This document shows positions 50,335 through 58,894 of a stretch of DNA of 64,000 nucleotides, piece by piece (position 1 is the first letter of the stretch; every line of letters begins with the position of its first letter). The stretch spans positions 248,001 through 312,000 of the forward strand of contig NZ_AHIL01000012.1 in the NCBI RefSeq assembly GCF_000241525.1, given 5' to 3'. Under the pieces are notes generated by a model, which had not been told where the DNA came from, ran no database searches, and worked only from the letters and a program-made list of their open reading frames with translations. A program made the translations under genes and the position numbers. This DNA is from Comamonas testosteroni ATCC 11996 (GTDB taxonomy: Bacteria > Pseudomonadota > Gammaproteobacteria > Burkholderiales > Burkholderiaceae_C).

Positions 50335-50395
50335 CTTTATTGATAGCTGGTTACGCTTTCCAAGCAAGCATTTCAGACATATTCATAGCTGAATC
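50335..50395. repeat. AT-rich 'GATAGCT' repeat, copy 5
   Basis: TTTATTGATAGCTGGTTACGC ... ATAGCTGAATCC-type ends enclose an AT-rich centre. Left and right ends match the copy at 6789. Confidence 0.5.
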
Positions 50396-50400
50396 CATTG

Positions 50401-50428
50401 AAGGAGCTGCGCTGGCAGCTCCTTTTTT
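50401..50428 (+). terminator. Intrinsic terminator after the binding protein gene
   Basis: Perfect 10-bp stem AAGGAGCTGC / GCAGCTCCTT with a GCTG loop, followed by TTTT. It lies directly before the stop of the convergent LysR gene and may also serve it. Confidence 0.88.
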
Positions 50429-50430
50429 CA

Positions 50431-51348
50431 TTACGGCTGCGCAGAGCAGGCAAACTCCTGGGCGACCTGCTTGAGCCAGCCCTGGAAAGCCTGCAGCGGC
50501 GGATAGGCCGAGCGGCTGGTCGGCCAGGCCAGGTAGTAGCGCTCGGCACTTTCCACCTCTGGCAGCTGCGGCAGGGCCTGGACCAGATCGCCGGTCTGCA
50601 GCTCGCGCTGGATCAGAAATTTGGGCAGCAGCGCCACGCCCACGCCGGCAATCGCCGCCTGCGCCGCCGTGGCGAACTGATCGAACAGCATGCCCTGCAT
50701 ATCGCCGCCCTGGCAGCCCTGGCTGCCGAACCAGCGCTGCCAGGCGTCGGGACGCGAAGCCAGATGCAGCAGGGGTGCGCGCAGCAGATCCTCGGGCCGG
50801 GAAAAACCATGGCGGGCCGCCACGTCGGGGCTGCAGGCCGGCACCACGGTCTCGCTCATGAGGAACTCCAGCTCCGCGCCCGGCCAGTTCGGCAAGCCGA
50901 AATGAATGGCCGCATCCACGGCCTCGAGCTGGAAATCGAACTGCGACAGCCGCGTTGTCAGGTTGATGGTGATTCCCGGATGGGCGCTGAAGAACTGCGG
51001 CAGCCGCGGCGCCAGCCAGCGCGTGCCGAAGGTCGGCAAAATGGCCAGGTTCAGGCTGCCGCCTTGGGGATTGGTGCGAAAGCCCAGCGTGGCATTGGAG
51101 ATGCGCGCCAGGGCTGCGCGAATCTCCTGCGCATAGGCCTGGCCCGCAGCGCTCAGGCGCACGGTCTGGCGCTCGCGCACGAACAGCTCGGTACCCAGCC
51201 GCTCCTCCAGCGCGCGGATCTGGCGGCTGACGGCGCTTTGCGTCAGATGCAGCTCGGCAGCCGCCGCGGTAAAGCTCTGGTGCCGCGCCGAGGCCTCGAA
51301 GGCGCAGAGCAGGGACATGGGTGGCAGAAAGCGACGGGATAGCTGCAT
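50431..51348 (-). CDS. LysR/GcvA-type regulator
   Basis: About 305 residues from ATG 51348 (MQLSRRFLPPMSLLCAFEAS), the usual start of the GcvA subgroup; an ATG at 51387 is in frame. Winged helix: SFTAAAAELHLTQSAVSRQIRALEERLGTELF. Effector domain: LNLAILPTFGTRWLAPRLPQF, DAAIHFGLPNWPGAELE, VGVALLPKFLI. It is divergent from the hglS-aminotransferase pair with 171 bases between, so it is the likely regulator of that pair, perhaps sensing an intermediate of lysine breakdown. The binding site was not pinned down. Confidence 0.88.
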   Translation of the reverse strand: MQLSRRFLPPMSLLCAFEASARHQSFTAAAAELHLTQSAVSRQIRALEERLGTELFVRERQTVRLSAAGQAYAQEIRAALARISNATLGFRTNPQGGSLNLAILPTFGTRWLAPRLPQFFSAHPGITINLTTRLSQFDFQLEAVDAAIHFGLPNWPGAELEFLMSETVVPACSPDVAARHGFSRPEDLLRAPLLHLASRPDAWQRWFGSQGCQGGDMQGMLFDQFATAAQAAIAGVGVALLPKFLIQRELQTGDLVQALPQLPEVESAERYYLAWPTSRSAYPPLQAFQGWLKQVAQEFACSAQP

Positions 51349-51519
51349 AGAAGGAACCGGTAAGTGTGGGGCCGTCAACAGGTTCATTCCATTTAGGTAT
51401 GACCTGAAGGCGTGATTATCGTTTGACCAAAGTCATGGCGACGCACAACATCCTGCATATTCCTGCGGCCACGCCAGCGGCGCGGCCATCCCACGAACCC
51501 AAGACCCTTCTGTTTTGTC

Positions 51520-52944
51520 ATGAGCGCCACGCCCCACGCCTCCTCCACCGCTGCCCGATTTGTCTCCTCCAACGAGATCCGCACGCGCTTCTCGCGCGCC
51601 ATGTCCGAGATGTACCGCAAGGAAGTGCCGCAGTACGGCACCCTGATCGACCTGGTGGCCGATGTCAACGCCGTGGCGCTGCAGGCCGATCCCGAGCTGC
51701 GCCAGCGCATGAGCAAAAGCGGCGAGCTTGAGCGCCTGGATGTGGAGCGCCATGGCGCCATCCGCGTGGGCTCGGCCGAGGAACTGGCCACGCTGCGCCG
51801 CCTGTTCGCCGTGATGGGCATGGAGCCCGTGGGTTATTACGACCTCTCGGTGGCCGGTGTTCCCGTGCACTCCACGGCCTTTCGTCCCGTGCACGACGAG
51901 GCGCTGCTGGCCAACCCGTTTCGCGTCTTCACCTCGCTGCTGCGCCTGGAGCTGATTGCCGATGAGGCGCTGCGCGCGCAGGCCGCCGAGATCCTCCAGC
52001 GCCGTCGCATCTTCACGCCGCGCGCGCTGGAGCTCATTGCCCAGGCCGAGCGCGATGGCGGCCTGGACAGCGGCGACGCCGACACCTTTGTGCAGCAGGC
52101 CCTGGAGACCTTCCGCTGGCACAGCGATGCCACCGTGGACGCCGCCACCTACAACGCCCTGCAGAAAGCCCACCGCCTGGTGGCCGATGTGGTGTGCTTC
52201 AAGGGCCCGCACATCAACCATCTGACGCCACGCACGCTGGACATCGACCTGGCCCAGGCCGATATGCCCACGCGCGGCATGGATGCCAAGGACGTGGTCG
52301 AAGGCCCGCCACAGCGCGCCTGCCCTATCTTGCTGCGCCAGACCAGCTTCAAGGCGCTCAAGGAGGCCGTGCGCTTTACCGATGCCGATGCCAATGCCAA
52401 TGCGGACAGTGCCGGCGCCCATACGGCCCGCTTTGGCGAGATCGAGCAGCGCGGCGTCGCGCTGACACGCAAGGGCCGCGCCCTGTACGACGAGCTGCTG
52501 GGTCTGGTGCGCGGCATCGACAGCGCGGGCAGCGCCGCGCCCGACTATGCACACCGCCTGCAACAGGTCTTCACGCAGTTTCCCGACACGCACGAGCAAC
52601 TGCGCCGCCAGGGCCTGGCTTTCTACCGCTACCGTCTGTCCGAACAGGCTCAGGCTCAGTTGCCCCGGGGCGCCGCCGAGGCAGACCTGGAAGCGCTGAT
52701 CGACAAGGGTCTGGTGCAGGCCGAGCCGATTACCTATGAGGATTTCCTGCCCGTGAGCGCAGCCGGCATCTTCCAGTCCAACCTCGGCGGCGAGGAACAA
52801 AAGCAATACCAGGCCCATGCCGCACAGCAGGTCTTCGAGGGCGCACTGGGCGCAAGCGTGCATGACGAAATCGCCTTGTACGAGGCCTCCGAGCAGCAAT
52901 CCAGGGCCCAGGTTCTCGCGCTGCTGTCGGGAGTTGCGGCATGA
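51520..52944 (+). CDS. hglS: 2-oxoadipate dioxygenase/decarboxylase (HglS/YdcJ, DUF1338)
   Basis: 474 residues. HglS converts 2-oxoadipate with oxygen to D-2-hydroxyglutarate and CO2 in the lysine/pipecolate pathway. The metal and substrate motifs known from the Pseudomonas enzyme are visible: His and Arg in ERHGAIR (about residues 78 and 82), His in KGPHINHLTPRT (about 231) and Glu in RFGEIEQRGVAL (about 307-309). Length fits the family. The downstream aminotransferase gene overlaps it by four bases. Start ATG 51520 lacks a strong ribosome binding site but matches the family. Confidence 0.9.
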   Translation: MSATPHASSTAARFVSSNEIRTRFSRAMSEMYRKEVPQYGTLIDLVADVNAVALQADPELRQRMSKSGELERLDVERHGAIRVGSAEELATLRRLFAVMGMEPVGYYDLSVAGVPVHSTAFRPVHDEALLANPFRVFTSLLRLELIADEALRAQAAEILQRRRIFTPRALELIAQAERDGGLDSGDADTFVQQALETFRWHSDATVDAATYNALQKAHRLVADVVCFKGPHINHLTPRTLDIDLAQADMPTRGMDAKDVVEGPPQRACPILLRQTSFKALKEAVRFTDADANANADSAGAHTARFGEIEQRGVALTRKGRALYDELLGLVRGIDSAGSAAPDYAHRLQQVFTQFPDTHEQLRRQGLAFYRYRLSEQAQAQLPRGAAEADLEALIDKGLVQAEPITYEDFLPVSAAGIFQSNLGGEEQKQYQAHAAQQVFEGALGASVHDEIALYEASEQQSRAQVLALLSGVAA

Positions 52945-54182
52945 GTCAGGACAGTGCACTGGCCCCCTTTGCCGCCGTGTTTGCCGAGCCTGCCGGGTCG
53001 CCGATACGCGAGCTGTTTCCCTATCTCTCGCGCCCCGGCATGATCTCTCTGGCAGGCGGCTATCCATCGCCCAGCCTCTTCGATGCCGAGGGCCTGGCCC
53101 AGGCCGCCCAGCAGGCCATGGCCCAGGGCCCGGGCGCGCTGCAATACGGCGCCACCGAAGGCCTGAGCGAGCTGCGCGAAGCCCTGGCGCAGCAGGCGCG
53201 CGAGCGCGGCATGCAGGCGACGGCCGCCGACATCCTCGTGACCACAGGATCGCAGCAGGCCTTTGACCTGCTGGTGCGCGTGCTCGTCGAGCCCGGCGAC
53301 ACGGTGCTGGTCGAGGTGCCTGCCTATCCCGCCACGCTGCAGGCCCTGCGTCTGGCGCAGGCGCGCATCCTGCCCATTCCCATGGACGAGCAAGGCCTGC
53401 AGACAGAAGCCCTGGCCGATCTGCTGGCCGCACTGCCCGCAGACCAGCGCCCCAAGCTGCTCTACACCGTGCCGAATTTCTCCAACCCGCGCGGCACGCT
53501 GCTAGCGGCCGAGCGCCGCGAGGCTCTGGTGCAACTGGCCAGGCAGCACGGCTTCTGGGTGGTCGAGGACGATCCCTATGGCGAGCTGCGCTTTGACGAG
53601 CCCGGCGGTGTCCCCCAGGCCATGCCCGGCACCGTGCGCACCGCGGGCGAGCGGCTGGCTGCAGGCGGCTCCAACCCCGTCGTCTATCTGTCCAGCCTGT
53701 CCAAGACCGTGGCCCCCGCGCTGCGCGTGGGCTGGATGCTGGCCGACGCGCCGCTGCTGCGCCGCTGCACGGTGGCCAAGCAGACCGCCGATCTGTGCAC
53801 CTCGCCGCTGACGCAGTCGGTCGCCGCCTGCTACCTGGCCAGCGGACGCTACCCGGCCACCGTGCAGCGCGCACGTCAGGAATACCAGCGCCGCATGCAG
53901 GCCCTGGTCCATGGCTTGAACGCGGCGCCGGACAGCGGCATACGCTGCTCGCGTCCCGCGGGCGGCATGTTCGTCTGGGCCGAGCTGGACCGCCGCATCG
54001 ACCCGCAAAAGCTCTTCGACGCCGCCGTGGCCCAGGGCGTGGTCTATGTGCCAGGCAAGGCCTTCTATCCGGCCGACCCCGACCTGCACACGCTGCGCAT
54101 GTCGTTTGCCGCGCCCGAGGTGCCGCAGATCGCGCAGGCCGTGGAGCGCCTGTGCCAGGCCATGCACAGCGCCATGAAATAA
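52941..54182 (+). CDS. PLP-dependent aminotransferase, 2-aminoadipate type
   Basis: 413 residues, fold type I, of the LysN/MocR-like aminotransferase group: MISLAGGYPSPSLFD, LQYGATEGLSELREAL, TTGSQQAFDLLVRVLVEPGDTVLVE, YTVPNFSNPRG, VVEDDPYGELRF, the PLP lysine in YLSSLSKTVAPALRVGW, and MRMSFA-like LRMSFAAPE. Enzymes of this kind turn 2-aminoadipate into 2-oxoadipate, exactly the substrate of HglS encoded just upstream with a four-base overlap. Together they would perform two consecutive steps of lysine degradation. Other amino acids as substrates are possible. Confidence 0.88.
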   Translation: MSQDSALAPFAAVFAEPAGSPIRELFPYLSRPGMISLAGGYPSPSLFDAEGLAQAAQQAMAQGPGALQYGATEGLSELREALAQQARERGMQATAADILVTTGSQQAFDLLVRVLVEPGDTVLVEVPAYPATLQALRLAQARILPIPMDEQGLQTEALADLLAALPADQRPKLLYTVPNFSNPRGTLLAAERREALVQLARQHGFWVVEDDPYGELRFDEPGGVPQAMPGTVRTAGERLAAGGSNPVVYLSSLSKTVAPALRVGWMLADAPLLRRCTVAKQTADLCTSPLTQSVAACYLASGRYPATVQRARQEYQRRMQALVHGLNAAPDSGIRCSRPAGGMFVWAELDRRIDPQKLFDAAVAQGVVYVPGKAFYPADPDLHTLRMSFAAPEVPQIAQAVERLCQAMHSAMK

Positions 54183-54572
54183 CGGACAAGCAGGGGGGCA
54201 TCTGCATCAGACCGGGCCGCGCGGCATAATTGGCGCTTCTTTCATGCCCCACACCATGGCCTGCCTGCACCTGTCCACCGCCGCCCGCCTGCGCCGCTCT
54301 GCCCTTGCCGCAGAGCTGCCCGCGCGTGCCTGCGTGCTGCGTGCGCTGCACACCCGCCGCCATGGCATTCCCACCGCATTCGTGAGCCTGAGCGGTGTCA
54401 CGGCCATGCTTTCCGCCGCCGTGCGGATGGCTTGAAGCACACAGCTCACATCCTCCGCACGGCCTTCCCAAACAGCATTTCCCAGGTGCCTGGGAGAGGT
54501 ACGTCCACGTCTAAGGCGTCCGTACCGCCACGCGCACCGCATCTTGCTCAAAGGACGATCCGGAGGTCAGCC
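54183..54572. other. 390-base intergenic region with two inverted repeats
   Basis: Contains a CATAAT that could be a -10 box (about 54223), a perfect CCCAGG-TG-CCTGGG inverted repeat at 54481-54494, and GGTACG / CGTACC arms at 54498-54503 and 54521-54526 enclosing a smaller ACG / CGT pair. These would fold in the 5' leader of the beta-helix gene. A 63-codon frame at 54244 has no ribosome binding site and is not called. Confidence 0.45.
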
Positions 54573-55448
54573 ATGGACATGGAACTCACTCAAAATTTCT
54601 TGCGCGGCAAAAATCCCTGTGCCATGGGTTATCGCTGGTTTGTGCGCAACAACCTGGCCGGCGGCGACTACCAGGCCGCCATGGACACCCAGGTGGCCGC
54701 AGGCCGCGTGGAAGATGCGCGCTGGCTGCTGGAGAACTTCGGCTCCACCAACAGCGTGCTGGAGCTCGAGCACCTGGAGGCCGACCACTTCGTCTATGCC
54801 GGCACCCTGATCGTGCACGGCGATGTGCGCGTGCCCGGCCAGCTGCTGGTGGGCCGCAGCCTGCAGGCGGGCGGCGGCATACGCGCCGGCAAGCTCGAAG
54901 CGGGCGAAGAGATTCAATGCGGCGGCGCCATCTTCGCCGCTGAGCTGCTGCAGGCCGGCGGCAGCATCAAGGCGGCCTGGAGCGTGGAAGTCGAAGGCGA
55001 GCTGCGCGCCGAAGACCTGCGCTGCGGCTGGGAGCTGAGCGTCGGCGGCCATGTGAAGCTCAAGGGCAATGCCCATATCGGCCAGGAAGTGCAGGTGCAA
55101 GGCGATATGCACTGCGGCAAGGGCCTGAAGGCAGGCGGCGCCATCGAGGTGCAGGGTCTGCTCGATGTAGGTCATGGCATTGCCGGCAACGACGGCATTC
55201 TGTGCGGCAACCATATCCAGGCCGGCTGGGGCATCAAGGCCCAGGGCGATATCCGCGCGGCCTGCAGCATCCGCAGTGGCGAGACCCTGCAGGCTGATGG
55301 CGAAATCGCGGCCGGCCCGGGCTATGGCGTGTTTGCCGGCATGAATGTGCAGATGCAGGCCTGGCCCGACTGCGCCTGGGTGCGTGCGCTGAAAAAGCCC
55401 GAGGCGCTGATCAGCGGCTTCTGGGAAGGCCGGCCGGCCTTCGCCTAG
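54573..55448 (+). CDS. Hexapeptide-repeat beta-helix protein of unknown function
   Basis: 291 residues from ATG 54573 (MDMELTQNFLRGKNPCAMGYRW), with CGGAGGTCAGCC upstream. After an 80-residue N-terminal part, almost the whole protein is a six-residue repeat with hydrophobic residues at positions 1 and 3 and Gly near 4-5: for example LLVGRS-LQAGGG, IQCGGA, IKAAWS-VEVEGE, VQVQGD, IEVQGL, IKAQGD-IRAACS. About 30 such hexads run to residue 270, predicting a long beta-helix like bactofilins or hexapeptide acyltransferases, but no catalytic His loop is seen. No signal peptide. Cys residues recur in several rungs. Function not recognised. Confidence 0.7.
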   Translation: MDMELTQNFLRGKNPCAMGYRWFVRNNLAGGDYQAAMDTQVAAGRVEDARWLLENFGSTNSVLELEHLEADHFVYAGTLIVHGDVRVPGQLLVGRSLQAGGGIRAGKLEAGEEIQCGGAIFAAELLQAGGSIKAAWSVEVEGELRAEDLRCGWELSVGGHVKLKGNAHIGQEVQVQGDMHCGKGLKAGGAIEVQGLLDVGHGIAGNDGILCGNHIQAGWGIKAQGDIRAACSIRSGETLQADGEIAAGPGYGVFAGMNVQMQAWPDCAWVRALKKPEALISGFWEGRPAFA

Positions 55449-55541
55449 ACGTTGGTCGGGTTAAGGGGCAAACAGGCAAAATAGCTTTTTTGACCCAAGG
55501 TCGGCGCCCGGCGTCCGCCTGTTGATAAGAGAGTCTGCCCC

Positions 55542-56249
55542 GTGTTTACCGGCATCATTCAGGCCGTGGCAAAGATTGCCGCGCTGCGCGACCAGGACGG
55601 CCTGCGCACCTTCATCATGGAGTTCCCCGAAGGCTTCTGCCAGGACCTGGCCATTGGTGCCAGCGTCTCGCACGACGGCGTCTGCCTGACGGTGACCGAG
55701 AACCTCTCGCCCACCAGCGCCAGCTTTGATGTGATGCTGCAAAGCCTGAACATCACCACGCTGGGCAGCTACAAGGCCGGCGACACGCTCAATGTGGAGC
55801 GCGCCGCCAGGGATGGTGCCGAGATTGGCGGCCACCCGCTGTCGGGCCATGTGGACTTCACGGCGCCGCTGCTGGAGGTGATGCAGACCGAGACCAACCA
55901 CAAGATCCGCTTCGGCATTCCCGAGGCCTTCCGCCCCTATGTGTTTGCCAAGGGCTATATCGCCGTCAACGGCGCCAGCCTGACGGTGGCCGAGGTGAAT
56001 CGCAAGGAGGGCTGGTTCGAGGTCTGGCTGATTCCCGAAACCCTTCGCATGACGGTGTTCGGCGACAAGAAGGTTGGCGATCTGGTCAATATCGAGATCG
56101 AGCGCAGCACCCAGGTGGTGGTCGATACCGTGCGCGAAACCGTGGAAGCCAGCCTGGGCCGGCTCAAGCCCGTGCTCGAAGCCCTGCTGCAGGAAAAAGG
56201 CCTGAGCCTCGACGATTTTGTGGATGTACCGCAACTGCCCAAGCCATAA
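55542..56249 (+). CDS. ribE: Riboflavin synthase, E. coli RibC-like
   Basis: 235 residues starting from GTG 55542 (product begins MFTGIIQAVAKI). Converts two 6,7-dimethyl-8-ribityllumazine into riboflavin plus the pyrimidine by-product. Two similar beta-barrels: N-terminal GASVSHDGVCLTVTE and C-terminal KGYIAVNGASLTVAEV, with IGGHPLSGHVD between and the trimer-forming C-terminal helix. Details (ASVSHDG, NIEIERSTQVVVDTV) fit the Enterobacteria-like RibC better than the type in rib operons. A C-terminal extension of about 20 residues is present. No FMN riboswitch is seen upstream, and no other rib gene is adjacent. Confidence 0.9.
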   Translation: MFTGIIQAVAKIAALRDQDGLRTFIMEFPEGFCQDLAIGASVSHDGVCLTVTENLSPTSASFDVMLQSLNITTLGSYKAGDTLNVERAARDGAEIGGHPLSGHVDFTAPLLEVMQTETNHKIRFGIPEAFRPYVFAKGYIAVNGASLTVAEVNRKEGWFEVWLIPETLRMTVFGDKKVGDLVNIEIERSTQVVVDTVRETVEASLGRLKPVLEALLQEKGLSLDDFVDVPQLPKP

Positions 56250-56266
56250 CCCTGGATGCGGGGCAA

Positions 56267-56288
56267 GCGCCGGAACATCTTCCGGCGC
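56267..56288. terminator. Hairpin between ribE and copA, possible two-way terminator
   Basis: Perfect 9-bp stem GCGCCGGAA (56267-56275) / TTCCGGCGC (56280-56288) with a CATC loop, flanked by GGGG and CCCC. It is located between convergent stops but lacks T runs. Confidence 0.5.
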
Positions 56289-56306
56289 CCACCCCATGCC
56301 CTGCTT

Positions 56307-58790
56307 TCAGAGGACGGGCTTGAAGCGCTTGAGCCGCAGCGCGTTGGAGAGCACGAAGACGCTGGACAGCGCCATGGCCCCAGCGGCAAACACGGGCGAC
56401 AGCAGCATGCCGTTGAACGGGTAGAGCAGACCCGCCGCTACCGGTATCAGCGCCACGTTGTAGGCGAAGGCCCAGAACAGGTTCTCGCCAATGTTCTTCA
56501 TCGTGGCCTTGGACAGCGCAATCGCATTCGACACTCCCGAGAGGTCACCCGACATCAGCACCACATCGGCAGCCTCGATCGCGATATCGGTGCCCGTGCC
56601 GATGGCGATGCCCACATCGGCCTCGGCCAGGGCCGGCGCATCGTTGATGCCGTCGCCCACATAGGCCAGAGTCCCATGCTCGGCCTTGAGACGCTTTACG
56701 GTTTCGACCTTGCCGCCCGGCAGGACCTCGGCCACCACCTCGTCAATGCCCAATTGCCTGGCGATCGCCTCGGCCGTGTGGCGGTTGTCGCCGGTAATCA
56801 TGGCCACCTTCAGGCCCAGCGCATGCAAGGCATCGATCGCCGGCTTGGTGGTGGGCTTGATGGGGTCGGCCACGGCAATCATGGCCGCCACCTTGCCGCC
56901 GATGGCGGCATACAGAGGCGTCTTGCCTTCGCTGCCCAGGCGCTCGGCCTCGGCCGCAAAGCCGTCAACGCTCAGGCCAAGTTCGCGCATGAAGCGGTCG
57001 GCACCGATCTCCACCTGGTCGCCCAGCACAACGGCACGCACGCCGAAACCGGTCACCGATGCGAAGTCGCTGATGGATGGAATCTCCAGTCCCTCTGACT
57101 TGGCAGCATCGACAATGGCGCGCGCAATCGGGTGCTCGCTGCGGTCTTCCACGGCGGCTACCTGCGCCAGAACGACGGCACGTTCAAACCCCTCGGCCAG
57201 CACCAGATCGGTGAGCTCGGGGCGACCACGGGTCAGCGTGCCGGTCTTGTCCACAGCCACCACCCTGGCATCCTTGAGCTGCTGCAGTGCCTCGCCCTTG
57301 CGCAGCAACACTCCCATTTGCGCGGCGCGGCCGGTTCCCACCATGATGGAAGTCGGCGTGGCCAGCCCCATGGCACAGGGGCAGGCAATGATCAGCACGG
57401 CCACCGCATTGACCAGGGCAAAGCTCAGTGCGGGATCGGGACCCCAGATCAGCCAGACCACAAAGGTCAGCAGGGCCGCAGCCATGACGGCCGGCACAAA
57501 CCACATGGTGATCTTGTCCACCAGCGCCTGGATCGGCAGCTTGCTGCCCTGGGCCTGCTCCACCATGCGGATGATCTGCGCCAGCAGCGTGTCTGCCCCG
57601 ACCTTTGTAGCGCTGAAAGCCAGCGCGCCATTCTGATTGACCGTGCCTCCCACCACTTCGGCGCCCTCGGCCTTCTCGACCGGCACGGGCTCGCCGCTGA
57701 TCATGGATTCGTCGACAAAGCTGTGGCCTTCGATGACTAGGCCATCGACGGGAATGCGCTCGCCGGGGCGCACTTCGATCACATCGCCGGCACGCACCTG
57801 GGCAATGTCGATTTCCTGCACCACGCCGCCCTTGCGCACGCGCGCCGTCTTGGCCTGCAGCTGCACCAGGCGGCGAATGGCCTCCGAGGTATTGCCCTTG
57901 GCACGCGCCTCCAGAAAGCGGCCCAGCAGGATCAGCGCGACGATGACGGCCGCGGCTTCGAAGTACACATTCACCGTGCCTGCGGGCAGCCATTGCGGCA
58001 CAAAGGTCGCGACCACCGAATAGGCGAATGCCGCCGAGGTGCCCACCGCGACCAGCGAATTCATATCGGGCGCTGCGCGCAGCAGCGCGGGCACGCCTTT
58101 CTCGAAAAAGCGCCGACCCGGCCCGAACAGCACCACGGCCGTCAGCACGAACTGGATGTACCAGCTGTTCTGGGTGCCGATGCTGCCCGAAATCCAGTGA
58201 TGGAAGGCCGGCACCATGTGACCGCCCATTTCCAGCACAAACACGGGCAGTGCGAACACGGTCGCAAAGATCAGCGAACGCTTGAGCGACTCGCGCTCCT
58301 GCGCCTGGCGCAGGGCTGCGGCGTCCTCGCCAGTCGCAGCAGCGTCGTGCTGCACGGGTTGCGCTTCATAGCCGGCCTTTTCGATCGCCGCAATCAAGCT
58401 GCTTACATCCACGCTGCCCTGCAGTTGCACGCTGGCACGCTCGGTCGCAAGATTCACCACAGCGTTCTGGACACCGGGCACTTTCTTGAGCGCACGCTCC
58501 ACGCGGCCCACACAGGACGCACAGGTCATGCCGCCCACCTGCAAGTCCACGCTTTGCGCAGGTACCGCATAGCCTGCTTTTTCAATCGCCGCCACGGCCT
58601 GAGGCAGGATGGCCGCAGCCTGCGCCGGATCGGCCACGGTGAGGCTGGCTTTCTCCGTGGCCAGATTGACCACGGCCTCCTGCACACCTGGTACTTTCTT
58701 GAGCGCCCGCTCCACCCGGCCCACGCAGGAAGCGCAGGTCATTCCTTCCACAGACAGCTCAAAGGCTCCGCTTTTGGTCAGTGCATTCAT
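56307..58790 (-). CDS. copA: Copper-exporting P1B-type ATPase
   Basis: About 827 residues from ATG 58790 ([17 protein letters not shown]), chosen because GGAG stands seven bases before it and the CueR-type promoter leaves only a short leader. Two N-terminal heavy-metal domains, each with GMTCASC (about 15-21 and 85-91); eight membrane helices; actuator TGE-type loop [13 protein letters not shown]; metal site CPC in [13 protein letters not shown]; phosphorylation site [11 protein letters not shown] motif SEHPIARAI; hinge [11 protein letters not shown]. It pumps Cu(I) out of the cytoplasm. The two metal domains are nearly identical to each other over 35 residues. Confidence 0.95.
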   Translation of the reverse strand: MNALTKSGAFELSVEGMTCASCVGRVERALKKVPGVQEAVVNLATEKASLTVADPAQAAAILPQAVAAIEKAGYAVPAQSVDLQVGGMTCASCVGRVERALKKVPGVQNAVVNLATERASVQLQGSVDVSSLIAAIEKAGYEAQPVQHDAAATGEDAAALRQAQERESLKRSLIFATVFALPVFVLEMGGHMVPAFHHWISGSIGTQNSWYIQFVLTAVVLFGPGRRFFEKGVPALLRAAPDMNSLVAVGTSAAFAYSVVATFVPQWLPAGTVNVYFEAAAVIVALILLGRFLEARAKGNTSEAIRRLVQLQAKTARVRKGGVVQEIDIAQVRAGDVIEVRPGERIPVDGLVIEGHSFVDESMISGEPVPVEKAEGAEVVGGTVNQNGALAFSATKVGADTLLAQIIRMVEQAQGSKLPIQALVDKITMWFVPAVMAAALLTFVVWLIWGPDPALSFALVNAVAVLIIACPCAMGLATPTSIMVGTGRAAQMGVLLRKGEALQQLKDARVVAVDKTGTLTRGRPELTDLVLAEGFERAVVLAQVAAVEDRSEHPIARAIVDAAKSEGLEIPSISDFASVTGFGVRAVVLGDQVEIGADRFMRELGLSVDGFAAEAERLGSEGKTPLYAAIGGKVAAMIAVADPIKPTTKPAIDALHALGLKVAMITGDNRHTAEAIARQLGIDEVVAEVLPGGKVETVKRLKAEHGTLAYVGDGINDAPALAEADVGIAIGTGTDIAIEAADVVLMSGDLSGVSNAIALSKATMKNIGENLFWAFAYNVALIPVAAGLLYPFNGMLLSPVFAAGAMALSSVFVLSNALRLKRFKPVL

Positions 58791-58816
58791 CGCGTTCTCC
58801 ATTCACGTTGAAGGCA

Positions 58817-58847
58817 ACTGTAGAGATTGACATCATGTAAAGGTCAA
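58817..58847 (-). promoter_or_regulatory. CueR-type promoter of copA
   Basis: On the minus strand TTGACC (-35, 58847-58842), a 19-base spacer, and TACAGT (-10, 58822-58817). The overlong 19-base spacer with an inverted repeat TTGAC...GTCAA is typical of promoters activated by MerR-family metal sensors such as CueR. The start would lie about 20 bases before the copA ATG. No cueR gene is in the window. Confidence 0.75.
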
Positions 58848-58894
58848 GCCCTCGACAAAAACCTCTACCGGCAGGGTGCAAAACCTGTGGCGGT

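Noticed and set aside
54244..54435. 63-codon frame after the aminotransferase gene
   Set aside because: No ribosome binding site, Arg/Ala-rich composition and no family resemblance; position alone is not enough.
51433..54471. A 1,012-codon open frame on the minus strand opposite hglS and the aminotransferase
   Set aside because: Its product is Arg/Ala/Gly-rich low-complexity sequence with no domain; the plus strand carries two clear enzymes. High GC content leaves antisense frames open by chance.
55449..55541. FMN riboswitch before ribE
   Set aside because: The conserved FMN aptamer core could not be found in this short gap; the gene is not in a rib operon here.
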